Below, piece by piece: positions 17,009-26,148 of a DNA stretch of 64,000 nt. This DNA comes from Colwellia sp. MB02u-6 (GTDB lineage Bacteria > Pseudomonadota > Gammaproteobacteria > Enterobacterales > Alteromonadaceae). The DNA lies in assembly GCF_014077095.1 (NCBI RefSeq), contig NZ_JACGVG010000035.1, forward strand, positions 186,001 to 250,000, read 5' to 3'. The position numbers and the translations under genes were made by a program. Numbering within the stretch: the first letter of the stretch is position 1; every line of letters begins with the position of its first letter. The notes below the pieces were generated by a model, which did not search any database, was not told where the DNA came from, and saw nothing but the letters and a program-made list of their open reading frames with translations.

Positions 17009-19729
17009 ATGATGCATTTTATTCGTCAACTGACAAGCCTTCTCGTCGTTTTTACATTCTCTTTTAGTGCTATCGCAGCGCAAATTAGCCCACAACAAAT
17101 AGAGCAATTTAAAAACTTACCTAAATCTCAGCAGCAGGCATTAGCGCAAAGCATGGGTGTTGATCTCGATGCGGTTATGGGACAAATATCCGGCAGCAAC
17201 CAACAAACACAATTATCATCTACACCGGTTGTGCCAAGATCTACAGTTGAAAATAATGTGGAAGGGCAAGCAGAGGTTATTGAGTTTGAAAGTGATACTG
17301 AATTATTTAAGCCACTAACAAGATTTGGTATCGATGTTTTTGCCAATGCGCCGAGCACCTTTACTCCTACTATGGACATCGCTATTCCTAAGCACTATAT
17401 ATTAGGTGTTGGCGACCAATTGTCGATACAAATATATGGTAAAGAAAATGCTGAATATATACTGCCGATAACACGCGAGGGCAATATACTTATTCCTGAT
17501 GTTGGGCCGATAAAAGTGGTTGGTTTAGCATTTGCTGAAATGAAAAAATTTCTGGCTGAAAGAATTCAACAACGCATCATAGGTGTCAACGTGGTGGTCA
17601 GTTTGGCTGAATTACGTTCTATGCGTATTTTTGTTTTAGGTGACGCCTACAAACCAGGCCCATACACCTTAAGTTCGCTTTCAAGTGTTACGCACGCTAT
17701 TTTTGCTGCTGGTGGGGTTAGTGATATTGGCTCATTACGTCATATTGAAGTAAAACGGGCGGGCAAAATAGTACAAACCGTTGATTTATACGACCTGCTT
17801 ATAAACGGTGATTCTTCAAGCGACATTTTGTTGCAATCAGGCGATGTGGTTTTCATTCCAACTCAAAGTAAAAATGCTTCAATACGGGGTGAGGTTAGGC
17901 GTCCGGCTATATACGAATTAAAAGCCGGTGATGATTTTAATCAACTTATTGAAATGGCTGGTGGTTTATTACCGTCTGCCTATCCGCAATCAACCATGGT
18001 AGAACGTTACAATCAAGACAGTTTACGTAGCATCATTAATATTGACTTAACGGATAGTAAAGCGCGTAAACAATTACTGAAAAGCGGTGACAATATTCGG
18101 GTGTTAAAAAGTTCGGGTATGTATGAACAGTCAATTACCGTTATTGGTGCCGTAACACGCCCAGGTAAATATCAATGGCAACAAGGTCTTAAAATAGCTG
18201 ATTTATTGCCTAATTTAGACTCTCATATCTTGCCTTCTGCCGATTTAAGTTATGGTTTAATTGTGCGTCAAAAAGATCAAGCTAGAAATATTGAAGTATT
18301 ACAATTTAATTTAGGCAAGGCGCTTAATAACTCAATACCTAACCCGGTTGATAACCTTGTTTTATTACCTAGCGACAAACTATTGATATTTGCTAATGTT
18401 ACTCAGCAGTTGGATGAAAAAATATCACTAGATGAATTGGCTTTTACCCAAGAGCAACTTTTTGCCAAAGAGCGGCAACAGGCTAAAACGTCACATAAAG
18501 AAAAATTATTTTGGGATAAATATGGTGGCAGTTCGTCACAATATGCAACAGACACCGATGCAACTAAAGAAGTAGGGCGTTTAGCCAATCAATCTTTAGT
18601 GCAGATGACCAATAATAGTTTAGATGACCAAATCGATATTCGTGCAATGGGTTTGTTTTCTCGCCCTCGTTTGTTAGCGCCAGTGCTTAGAAAGTTACGT
18701 CAACAAGGTGCTTCTGGCCAACCCATTCAACTGATTGAAGTAGATGGTCAAGTTAAATTTCCTGGTGTTTATCCACTAGCGAAAAATACAAAAGTGAGTG
18801 ACTTGGTAGCCGCTGCTGGTGGCGTGAAAGAGTCTGCTTACTTAGCGCGAGCAGAAGTGACTCGTAATACACTTACCGTGGCAGGTGCGACAAAAATTTC
18901 TTTAGATGTCGACCTAGGTTTAGCTTTAAAAAGAGATGAAGTTTTCGATATTGCTTTGCAAAGTAAAGATCGACTGAATGTGCATAAAATTCCGGCCTGG
19001 AGTGAAAATCATGTGGTTGAATTACGAGGTGAGTTTGTTTTTCCTGGCAAATATACCATTCGTCGCGGTGAAACCATCGCTGACTTAGTTAGTAAAGCCG
19101 GCGGTTTAACCCGATATGCTCACCCTGACGCGTCAGTGTTTACTCGCATAAAGTTAAAAGAACTAGAAAAGAAAAATTTAATTAAGCTTGCTGGCGACTT
19201 ACGTATTGAAATGGCCTCTAAATCTTTGACCGAGCAAGGTGGCTCAGCATCTTACGACGACGGTCAAAAAATATTAGCCGATATTACCAAATTAGAGCCA
19301 GTAGGGCGTTTAGTTATTAATCTACCCAGATTAATGGCTTCAAATAATGATGGTGTGTTACTAGAAGGCGGAGACATACTTTATGTACCGACTAAGACAA
19401 ATTCAGTTAATGTTATTGGCCAAGTTCAGGTGGGATCATCACATTTATATAATAATACAATGTCGACTGAAGATTATATCGTGCAAAGTGGAGGTATTAA
19501 AAAACGTGCTGACGCCGAGCGCATTTACGTTATCTCGGCCAGCGGTAGTATTAAAATGCTTGAAGAAAGTAACTGGTTTGCTGGCGCAGAAGATGGCGGA
19601 TTAAAACCAGGCGACACCATTGTAGTGCCGCTTGATGCTGAATATATGAATGACCTAACATTGTGGTCAACAGCGACACAAATTATTTATAATGCGGCTG
19701 TAGCTGTTGCAGCAATCAGCGGCCTTTAA
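17009..19729 (+). CDS. Multi-SLBB polysaccharide export protein (Wza-like)
   Basis: A large periplasmic/outer-membrane polysaccharide export protein. I start it at ATG 17009, giving 906 residues, because the resulting N-terminus (MMHFIRQLTSLLVVFTFSFSAIAA) is a good signal peptide, with AGGAAG upstream; an in-frame ATG at 16976 has no ribosome site. After a Gln-rich linker comes a Poly_export domain (about 120-200: YILGVGDQLSIQIYG, GNILIPDVGPI). It is followed by at least five SLBB-type repeats with recurring GGV/GGL and GDVVFIPT/GDILYVPT motifs. It is more than twice the length of E. coli Wza (379). It opens the surface-polysaccharide locus and has no lipobox Cys. Confidence 0.88.
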   Translation: MMHFIRQLTSLLVVFTFSFSAIAAQISPQQIEQFKNLPKSQQQALAQSMGVDLDAVMGQISGSNQQTQLSSTPVVPRSTVENNVEGQAEVIEFESDTELFKPLTRFGIDVFANAPSTFTPTMDIAIPKHYILGVGDQLSIQIYGKENAEYILPITREGNILIPDVGPIKVVGLAFAEMKKFLAERIQQRIIGVNVVVSLAELRSMRIFVLGDAYKPGPYTLSSLSSVTHAIFAAGGVSDIGSLRHIEVKRAGKIVQTVDLYDLLINGDSSSDILLQSGDVVFIPTQSKNASIRGEVRRPAIYELKAGDDFNQLIEMAGGLLPSAYPQSTMVERYNQDSLRSIINIDLTDSKARKQLLKSGDNIRVLKSSGMYEQSITVIGAVTRPGKYQWQQGLKIADLLPNLDSHILPSADLSYGLIVRQKDQARNIEVLQFNLGKALNNSIPNPVDNLVLLPSDKLLIFANVTQQLDEKISLDELAFTQEQLFAKERQQAKTSHKEKLFWDKYGGSSSQYATDTDATKEVGRLANQSLVQMTNNSLDDQIDIRAMGLFSRPRLLAPVLRKLRQQGASGQPIQLIEVDGQVKFPGVYPLAKNTKVSDLVAAAGGVKESAYLARAEVTRNTLTVAGATKISLDVDLGLALKRDEVFDIALQSKDRLNVHKIPAWSENHVVELRGEFVFPGKYTIRRGETIADLVSKAGGLTRYAHPDASVFTRIKLKELEKKNLIKLAGDLRIEMASKSLTEQGGSASYDDGQKILADITKLEPVGRLVINLPRLMASNNDGVLLEGGDILYVPTKTNSVNVIGQVQVGSSHLYNNTMSTEDYIVQSGGIKKRADAERIYVISASGSIKMLEESNWFAGAEDGGLKPGDTIVVPLDAEYMNDLTLWSTATQIIYNAAVAVAAISGL

Positions 19730-19731
19730 CC

Positions 19732-20395
19732 TGATGGACTAAAGTCCAACCTACATCGAGCCCACGGGTGATCATGTAGGTTTAGGCAATTGTTTTGTAG
19801 GTCGGACTTCAGTCCGTCAACTGTTCAGCGGGCTATTATTGAACTGGGGTAACAAACATTTGCAGTTGGTCTTTTTCTGTCGTTCGCATTTATGCAAAAA
19901 CAGTTAAATTTCATTTGATTTTATGGACTAAAGTCCAACCTACAAGAGCCCACGGGTGATAATGTAGATTTGTGCAATTGTTTTGTAGGTCGGACTTCAG
20001 TCCGACAACTGTTCAGTGGCCCATTATTGAACTGGGGTAACAAACATTTGCAGTTGGTCTTTTTCTGTCGTTCGCATTTATGCGAAAACAGTTAAATTTC
20101 ATTTAACTTGATGGACTAAAGTCCAACCTACAAGAACCCACGGGTGACAATGTAGATTTGGGCAATTGTTTTGTAGGTCGGACTTCAGTCCGTCAACTGT
20201 CCAGAAAGCTATAAACGAGATGAGCCAACAGGTATTTACAGCGTATCATCTTTTGTCGTTCACATTTATGCGAAAACAGTTAAATTTCATTTAACTTGAT
20301 GGACTAAAGTCCAACCTACATAGAGCTTACGAGTGATAATGTAGCTTTAGGCGATTGTTTTGTAGGTCGGACTTTAGTCCGACAACCGCACAGCG
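19732..20395. repeat. REP/BIME array, four elements with 188-bp period
   Basis: Paired REPs begin at 19736, 19925, 20113 and 20301 (GGACTAAAGTCC core), a period of 188-189 bases. Each pair ends in GTAGGTCGGACTTCAGTCCG or a close variant. The spacers share TCGTTCGCATTTATGC and CAGTTAAATTTCATTT. The array starts three bases after the export-gene stop and fills most of 19730-20594; the remaining bases to tviB carry GACAGCT repeat words and no gene. Confidence 0.9.
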
Positions 20396-20594
20396 AATAC
20401 AAAACCTAATGGGATAAAAGCCAAAAAAACAAGTAATCTGAAAGCTATTTTTTAAAACTGACAGCTGTCTTTTAAAACCTGATGATTAAAATATCAACCG
20501 ACACGTAAACAGTAAACAGAAGGTTTTATTCTATTGACAGCTAATAACTTATAAATTTTTTAATAACCGCTATTAAAGGCAAAGGACTTCCAAA

Positions 20595-21875
20595 ATGATA
20601 CGTGATTTAAATGATGTGAAAATAGCTGTAATAGGCTTAGGCTATGTTGGTTTACCACTGGCAGTAGAGTTTGGAAAAAAATATCAAACCTTAGGTTTTG
20701 ATATCAACCAAGCACGTATTACCGAATTAAATAATGGCACAGATAGTACTCTTGAGGTTAGCGACGAAGAGTTAGCTGAAACAACCAAGCTAAGTTATGC
20801 TTGCCAACCCGAGGACTTGAAAAACTCTAACGTTTATATCGTTACCGTACCAACGCCTATCGACCAGCATAAACAGCCCGACCTAACACCATTACTTAAA
20901 GCCAGCGAAATGTTAGGTAAAGTGATCAGTAAAAACGACATTATTATTTATGAGTCAACGGTTTATCCAGGTGCAACTGAAGAAGCTTGTATTCCCGTAG
21001 TCGAAAAAGCATCGGGTTTAGTGTTCAATAAAGACTTTTATGCGGGTTATTCACCTGAACGTATTAACCCGGGTGACAAGGAGCACAGAGTGACTAATAT
21101 TTTAAAAGTTACCTCTGGATCAACACCTGAAATAGCAAAAGTTGTAGACAACCTATACCGCTCTATTATCATTGCAGGCACTTATAAAGCGAGTTCAATC
21201 AAAGTTGCAGAAGCGGCAAAAGTTATTGAAAACACACAACGCGACGTTAACATTGCCTTAATTAACGAGCTGTCTATTATATTTAATAAACTCAATATCG
21301 ATACATTAGAAGTACTTGAAGCGGCTGGCACAAAGTGGAATTTCCTGCCATTTCGCCCAGGTTTAGTCGGTGGGCACTGTATTGGTGTTGATCCCTACTA
21401 CTTAACGCATAAAGCGCAATCAGTAGGTTATCATCCTGAAATGATACTCGCTGGTCGGCGTTTAAATGATGGCATGGGCGCTTATGTTGTCTCTCAGTTA
21501 GTCAAAAATATGCTACACAAACGTATTCAGGTAGAGGGTGCCAATGTGTTAATTATGGGCCTGACCTTTAAAGAAAACTGCCCGGATTTACGCAATACCA
21601 AAATTGTTGATATCGTCAGTGAGCTCAAAGAATACAACATGAATGTTGATATTACTGACCCCTGGTGTTCAAGCGAACAAGCCGAGCACGAATATAATTT
21701 AAGCCTAACAGAAAAGCCCGAAGCTGGTCATTACGACGCTATTATTTTGGCGGTAGCACATAATCAATTTAAGAGTTTAGGCATTGACGAAATTCGCAAA
21801 CTAGGTAAACAACATCATGTACTTTATGACCTGAAATATATACTACCAAAAGAGTCAGTAGACATGCGTTTATAG
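20595..21875 (+). CDS. tviB: UDP-GlcNAc/UDP-glucose-type nucleotide sugar 6-dehydrogenase (TviB/WbpO family)
   Basis: Oxidises C6 of a UDP-N-acetylhexosamine to the uronic acid, using two NAD+. The 426-residue protein has an N-terminal Rossmann motif GLGYVGLP (about 14-21), the SPERINPGD loop (about 154-162) and the catalytic cysteine in [12 protein letters not shown] (Cys262), followed by a C-terminal UDP-binding domain ([15 protein letters not shown]). The ATG has AGGACT upstream. Pairing with the epimerase gene just downstream mirrors TviB-TviC and WbpO-WbpP, suggesting a GalNAcA-type product (inference). Confidence 0.92.
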   Translation: MIRDLNDVKIAVIGLGYVGLPLAVEFGKKYQTLGFDINQARITELNNGTDSTLEVSDEELAETTKLSYACQPEDLKNSNVYIVTVPTPIDQHKQPDLTPLLKASEMLGKVISKNDIIIYESTVYPGATEEACIPVVEKASGLVFNKDFYAGYSPERINPGDKEHRVTNILKVTSGSTPEIAKVVDNLYRSIIIAGTYKASSIKVAEAAKVIENTQRDVNIALINELSIIFNKLNIDTLEVLEAAGTKWNFLPFRPGLVGGHCIGVDPYYLTHKAQSVGYHPEMILAGRRLNDGMGAYVVSQLVKNMLHKRIQVEGANVLIMGLTFKENCPDLRNTKIVDIVSELKEYNMNVDITDPWCSSEQAEHEYNLSLTEKPEAGHYDAIILAVAHNQFKSLGIDEIRKLGKQHHVLYDLKYILPKESVDMRL

Positions 21876-21896
21876 TGTAGCGGTTAAATCAGCAAT

Positions 21897-22156
21897 GCAG
21901 TCCAAGGCTCAACCTACATAAAACCCACGGTTGATAATGTAGGTTGAGGCGATTGTTTTGTAGGTCGGACTTTAGTCCGACAAACGTACAGCAGGCTATT
22001 AACGAGATGAGTGAACAAACATTTGCAGTTGGCATTATTCCGAAAACAGTTAAACTTCATTTAACCTGAGGGACTAAAGTCCAATCTACATCAAGCCGAT
22101 AGGTGATAATGTAGATTTAGGCAATTGTTTTGTAGGACGGACTTTAGTCCGTCAAC
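21897..22156. repeat. Two BIME-type REP pairs between tviB and tviC
   Basis: A degenerate-left pair (21897-21982) and a second pair (22070-22156) are separated by the conserved spacer. The right halves contain GTAGGTCGGACTTTAGTCCG and GTAGGACGGACTTTAGTCCG. They occupy nearly the whole gap between two genes that probably act together. Confidence 0.85.
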
Positions 22157-22207
22157 CTTACAGCGAATACAATAAAACTTAATATTTAAAATTAAATGGA
22201 AGTAATA

Positions 22208-23251
22208 ATGTCAAAATATGAAGAAGTACAAAAGCAGCTTAAACAAGCACCAAAAGTTTGGCTTGTTACTGGGGTTGCAGGTTTTATTGGCTCAAACCTT
22301 CTAGAAACATTATTACTATTGAATCAAAAAGTTATCGGCTTAGACAACTTTGCTACCGGTCACCAACGTAATTTAGACGAAGTTAAATCTGAGGTATCAG
22401 CACAGCAATGGCATAACTTTACTTTTATAAATGGTGATATTCGAAACTTTGATGACTGCCAGCAAGCCTTCACTAATAACAACCTTAGCGTTGACTATGT
22501 GCTACACCAAGCCGCTCTTGGCTCTGTGCCTCGCTCTATAGCGGATCCTATTTTAACTAACGCGGCTAACATTACAGGTTTTGTTAATATGTTAACCGCA
22601 GCAAAAGACGCCAAAGTAGCCACTTTTGTTTATGCCGCATCAAGTTCTACTTATGGCGATCACCCCGCGTTACCAAAAGTTGAAGCAAACATTGGTAAGC
22701 CATTATCACCTTATGCCGTGACTAAATATGTTAATGAACTTTATGCTGATGTATTTAATAAAACCTACGGCCTAAATGCCACAGGCCTGCGTTACTTCAA
22801 TGTATTTGGTAAACGCCAAGACCCTGATGGAGCCTACGCTGCGGTTATTCCCAAATGGACGGCAGCGATGATAGAAAACCAAGACTTGTTTGTTAATGGC
22901 GATGGTAAAACCAGTCGTGATTTTTGTTTTATCGAAAATGCCGTACAAGCGAATATATTAGCAGCCACAGCGAATGAACAAGGCAAAAACCAAGTGTATA
23001 ATGTTGCACTAGGCGATAGAACAACACTTAATGAATTATTTTCAAGTTTAGCTTCTGCATTAGCTGCCAACGATGTGAATTATATCAAAGCTCCGATATA
23101 TCAAGGCTTTAGAGTTGGTGACGTACGGCATTCTCAGGCTGATATATCAAAGGCTAAAGAACTTATTGGTTATCAACCAGCATACCGTATTCAGCAAGGC
23201 ATAGATAAAGCAATGCCTTGGTATATCAAGTTCTTGACCAAGCAAGCTTAA
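22208..23251 (+). CDS. tviC: UDP-GlcNAc/UDP-GlcNAcA C4-epimerase (TviC/WbpP family SDR)
   Basis: An extended short-chain dehydrogenase that epimerises C4 of a UDP-N-acetylhexosamine or its uronic acid. The start is placed at ATG 22208 ([11 protein letters not shown]), behind GGAAG; ATG 22196 is less likely. It has 347 residues. GVAGFIGSN (about 23-31) binds NAD, then ASSSTYGD and the catalytic YAVTK (Tyr-x3-Lys) follow. The N-terminal MSKYEE...KVWLVTG extension is typical of TviC/WbpP rather than GalE. It follows tviB and probably acts on the same sugar. Confidence 0.92.
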   Translation: MSKYEEVQKQLKQAPKVWLVTGVAGFIGSNLLETLLLLNQKVIGLDNFATGHQRNLDEVKSEVSAQQWHNFTFINGDIRNFDDCQQAFTNNNLSVDYVLHQAALGSVPRSIADPILTNAANITGFVNMLTAAKDAKVATFVYAASSSTYGDHPALPKVEANIGKPLSPYAVTKYVNELYADVFNKTYGLNATGLRYFNVFGKRQDPDGAYAAVIPKWTAAMIENQDLFVNGDGKTSRDFCFIENAVQANILAATANEQGKNQVYNVALGDRTTLNELFSSLASALAANDVNYIKAPIYQGFRVGDVRHSQADISKAKELIGYQPAYRIQQGIDKAMPWYIKFLTKQA

Positions 23252-23283
23252 AACTGTTAGCTATTTCTTAACTGAAAGCTACT

Positions 23284-23306
23284 TGTAGGTCGGACTTCAG
23301 TTCGAC
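23284..23306 (+). repeat. Solitary REP
   Basis: A single GTAGGTCGGACTTCAGTTCG copy with one base change in the right arm. It is the last REP before the 17.6-kb REP-free block. The rest of 23252-23509 holds GACAGCT-type words, a TATAAT (23435-23440) candidate -10 and the inverted repeat listed next. Confidence 0.75.
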
Positions 23307-23450
23307 AGCCACAAAACGAACCCATGACGAAAAAGGGGTAGTCAGCCAAATGTTTTTTTAAATAAATAACAAAAAATTAACAGGTAATTTAAATAACACT
23401 AATAAACAACTATTAAAAAATACAAATTTATTGTTATAATACACAGGTAT

Positions 23451-23486
23451 TGGACGTTTAAAGTAAATTTTCGAACTAATCGTCCA
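23451..23486 (+). promoter_or_regulatory. Inverted repeat in the wzz leader
   Basis: TGGACGTTTA (23451-23460) pairs with TAATCGTCCA (23477-23486), nine of ten bases complementary, with a 16-base loop. The right arm abuts an AGAGGA ribosome-site-like sequence (23486-23491). A TATAAT at 23435-23440 would place a transcript start just before it. The structure could influence translation of the chain-length gene (inference). Confidence 0.35.
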
Positions 23487-23509
23487 GAGGAATAATCAAA
23501 TAAATATAA

Positions 23510-24616
23510 ATGCGAGTTATTGTGAAAAGTCATAAATTGCAAGGAAGTGCTCCAAATGAAGCCGAAGCAATGAATTCAAACGAATTTCATCAGCCACACC
23601 ACCTTCCCGAAGACGACGAAATTGACCTTGCAGAGCTTTGGCATGCTATTTGGTCAGGTAAGTTACTGATTATTGTTATCAGTGTGTTTTTCGCCATCTC
23701 ATCCATTATTTATGCCATTAATCATCCCAATATATATAAAGCTACAACGTTGTTAGCGCCTGCCAGTGAGCAAGGTGGTGCAAGCGGGCTAGCGAAAATG
23801 GCTGGCCAGTTTGGTGGTTTAGCAAGCCTTGCCGGTATTAACCTTGGCGGCGGCGGCACCGATAAAACAGGCCTAGCGCTTGAAGTGTTAAAATCTCGAG
23901 TATTTCTCGAAAAATTCATTAATAGACACCAGTTATTAGTGCCTTTAATGGCATCTGAAAACTGGGATGTTAAGACTAATACACTAATATACAACGATGA
24001 AATTTATAATTCAACAACTAAAACATGGTTACGAGAAGTTGAAGCGCCAAAACAGCCAGAACCTTCTTCATGGGAAGCTTATAAAGCTTTTAAAGATATT
24101 TTAGCGGTGGTAACGGATAAAGAAACGGGCATGATGACCCTAACCGTAGAGCATTACTCACCAGAAATTGCCACGCAGTGGTTATTATGGCTAGTAAGTG
24201 ACATTAACGCCGCCATGCGTGAACAAGATAAAGCCGAAGCGCAACGTAGTATCGACTATTTATCTACTAAGCTGCAAGAAACTCAACTAGCGGACATGCA
24301 AACGGTGTTCTATCAGTTAATTGAGCAACAAACCAAAACCATTATGTTGGCGGAAGTATCACTAGAATATGTGTTAAAAACCATTGATCCCGCTAATGCC
24401 CCAGAGGAAAAATCTAAGCCTAAACGAGCTTTAATTGTTGTACTAGGTACTATTTTAGGTGGCATTTTATCGGTGTTAATTGTGTTAGTGCGTTACTTTT
24501 CTAATAAAGGTAATAAAGATGAGACTAACCATTCAAATAGCGCTAACCAAGTAGTCGAGCCAACAACAAGTTCGACTACTGTTGTTCAAGTTTCAGCAGA
24601 AGTTACAAGTAAATAG
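23510..24616 (+). CDS. Wzz-type polysaccharide chain-length determinant
   Basis: An inner-membrane co-polymerase that sets polymer length in Wzy-dependent systems. The protein has 368 residues: a cytoplasmic N-terminus, TM1 (about 50-70, LLIIVISVFFAISSIIYAIN), a periplasmic Wzz domain that includes a Gly-rich stretch (about 90-120), and TM2 (about 305-327). There is no C-terminal Walker kinase domain, so it is Wzz-like rather than a Wzc tyrosine kinase. The start is uncertain: ATG 23510 is 18 bases from AGAGGA, and an internal ATG at residue 21 is an alternative. It lies 11 bases before the WecA-like gene. Confidence 0.87.
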   Translation: MRVIVKSHKLQGSAPNEAEAMNSNEFHQPHHLPEDDEIDLAELWHAIWSGKLLIIVISVFFAISSIIYAINHPNIYKATTLLAPASEQGGASGLAKMAGQFGGLASLAGINLGGGGTDKTGLALEVLKSRVFLEKFINRHQLLVPLMASENWDVKTNTLIYNDEIYNSTTKTWLREVEAPKQPEPSSWEAYKAFKDILAVVTDKETGMMTLTVEHYSPEIATQWLLWLVSDINAAMREQDKAEAQRSIDYLSTKLQETQLADMQTVFYQLIEQQTKTIMLAEVSLEYVLKTIDPANAPEEKSKPKRALIVVLGTILGGILSVLIVLVRYFSNKGNKDETNHSNSANQVVEPTTSSTTVVQVSAEVTSK

Positions 24617-24627
24617 GAGTATATTTA

Positions 24628-25656
24628 ATGACCATCGCTGCCTTAACAGCCTTCTGCTTTTCTTTTATTGCAATAAAAGTATTCAAGCCACTTGCCATTG
24701 AACTTGGCTTAGTAGACAAACCTAATGCACGTAAACACCACGACGGCCAAGTGCCGCTTATTGGTGGTATTGCAATATTTGCTGCAGTATTAGCGGCAAG
24801 CCTAATCTGGCTACCTAATACCTTAGAATTACGTATGTACCTAATTGCCTCTGCGATGATGGTTTTTATTGGCGCATTGGATGACAAATTTGACCTTAAA
24901 GTACGTATTCGAATAGTAGGGCAAATTATTATTGCCAGTTTAATGATTTTTGGCGTAGGTGGTTATATATCAAACTTAGGTAACTTATTTAGTTTCGGCG
25001 ATATTGAGCTGGGCCCAGTAGGTATTTTATTTACTTATTTTGCTATTATCGTAGTAATTAATGCTTACAACATGGTTGATGGCATTGACGGTTTAATTGG
25101 TAGTTTAAGTTTAAATACCTTTACCGCCATTGCGGTTTTATTTTTAATAAGTGGCAATACGAGCTACTTAAGCTATCCACTAATTTTAGCGACTGCAACC
25201 TTACCTTATTTGATTTTCAATTTAGGTTTTTTCAAAAGTTATAGTAAAAAAATATTTATGGGCGATGCCGGTAGTATGTTTATCGGCCTCAGTGTTATAT
25301 GGCTATTGACCATTGGCACGCAAGACGAAAGCGCCTCGTTTAGACCGGTGACGGCATTATGGATATGTGCCATACCCTTAATGGACATGCTTGCTATAGT
25401 TATGCGCAGATACCGTAAAGGTAAATCTCCTTTCAAGCCAGACCGAGATCACTTACACCACATATTACAACGCGCAGGTTTGTCTTCACGCCAAACACTA
25501 GTAGTTATTTCAATCGCTTCAGCACTTATGTCATTATTAGGTGTGTTAGGTGAATATTTTCAAGTACCTGAAAGTATTGCACTGGCGTTATTTGTGCTGA
25601 TGTTTATTCTTTATAATAAGTATGCTCGGCATTTTAGTTGGAAATACAACGAATAG
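24628..25656 (+). CDS. WecA/MraY-family undecaprenyl-phosphate sugar-1-phosphate transferase
   Basis: An integral membrane enzyme that starts lipid-linked oligosaccharide synthesis by moving a HexNAc-1-P from UDP-sugar to undecaprenyl phosphate. The protein has 342 residues and about 10-11 hydrophobic segments. Family motifs are present: KPNARKHHDGQVPLIGG (about 31-47), LDDKFDLKVRIR, NAYNMVDGIDGL, MGDAGSMFIG and DRDHLHH. The resemblance is closer to WecA than to MraY. An intrinsic terminator lies about 37 bases after its stop, separating it from the Wzx block. Confidence 0.92.
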   Translation: MTIAALTAFCFSFIAIKVFKPLAIELGLVDKPNARKHHDGQVPLIGGIAIFAAVLAASLIWLPNTLELRMYLIASAMMVFIGALDDKFDLKVRIRIVGQIIIASLMIFGVGGYISNLGNLFSFGDIELGPVGILFTYFAIIVVINAYNMVDGIDGLIGSLSLNTFTAIAVLFLISGNTSYLSYPLILATATLPYLIFNLGFFKSYSKKIFMGDAGSMFIGLSVIWLLTIGTQDESASFRPVTALWICAIPLMDMLAIVMRRYRKGKSPFKPDRDHLHHILQRAGLSSRQTLVVISIASALMSLLGVLGEYFQVPESIALALFVLMFILYNKYARHFSWKYNE

Positions 25657-25692
25657 GAAAACCTATTGATATGAATGAAGAATTTAATGGCT

Positions 25693-25718
25693 AAGCCCTT
25701 ACAAATAAGGGCTTTTTT
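25693..25718 (+). terminator. Terminator after the WecA-like gene
   Basis: AAGCCCTT (25693-25700) and AAGGGCTT (25707-25714) form a perfect 8-bp stem with a 6-base loop, followed by T's. It implies that the Wzx-to-RmlB block has its own promoter somewhere in 25720-26148. Confidence 0.85.
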
Positions 25719-25886
25719 AATAAATTAACGTTAATTGAGTGCATCAATAGGTGTCTCAATGGCGACCGTTTTTGTCTCATGGGTAATAAATACCTGAGTG
25801 ATAGTGTTAAATGTTTTCAACAATAATTGTTTTTAAACTGCAGTTTATTAATTTGAAATGTATTGATATATACAGGGTTTTTTAAG

Positions 25887-26009
25887 ATGTTTGATAAAGA
25901 AAATACAAAAATAGCAATCATTGGTCTTGGTTATGTAGGGCTACCATTAGCTGTAGAGTTTGGTGAAAAATATAATACCGTTGGTTATAATATTAACCAA
26001 ACCACGTAA
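25887..26009 (+). pseudogene. Truncated remnant of a second tviB-like dehydrogenase
   Basis: Forty codons from ATG 25887 to TAA 26009 match the N-terminal Rossmann segment of the complete dehydrogenase at 20595: [18 protein letters not shown] is shared almost exactly, followed by NTVGYNINQ. The reading stops where the intact protein continues with the rest of 426 residues. Nothing downstream resembles the missing parts. The rest of 25719-26148 is AT-rich leader DNA. It is best read as the scar of a deletion or module exchange next to wzx. Confidence 0.85.
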
Positions 26010-26148
26010 TTGAACGATTATATTATATTCGAATTTAAATTATATTTATCTGTTAATTTAGTAATTAAAGGTTTAATCCACATAAATAATTTTTGGTGTG
26101 ATTTTTAAATTAAACTCTAAAAAACAACCTATTTTTGGATTTAAAAAA

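Noticed and set aside
13992-20395. CRISPR array
   Set aside because: Repeat units are 188-216 bp with conserved, not unique, spacers, and no cas genes are present; these are REP/BIME arrays.
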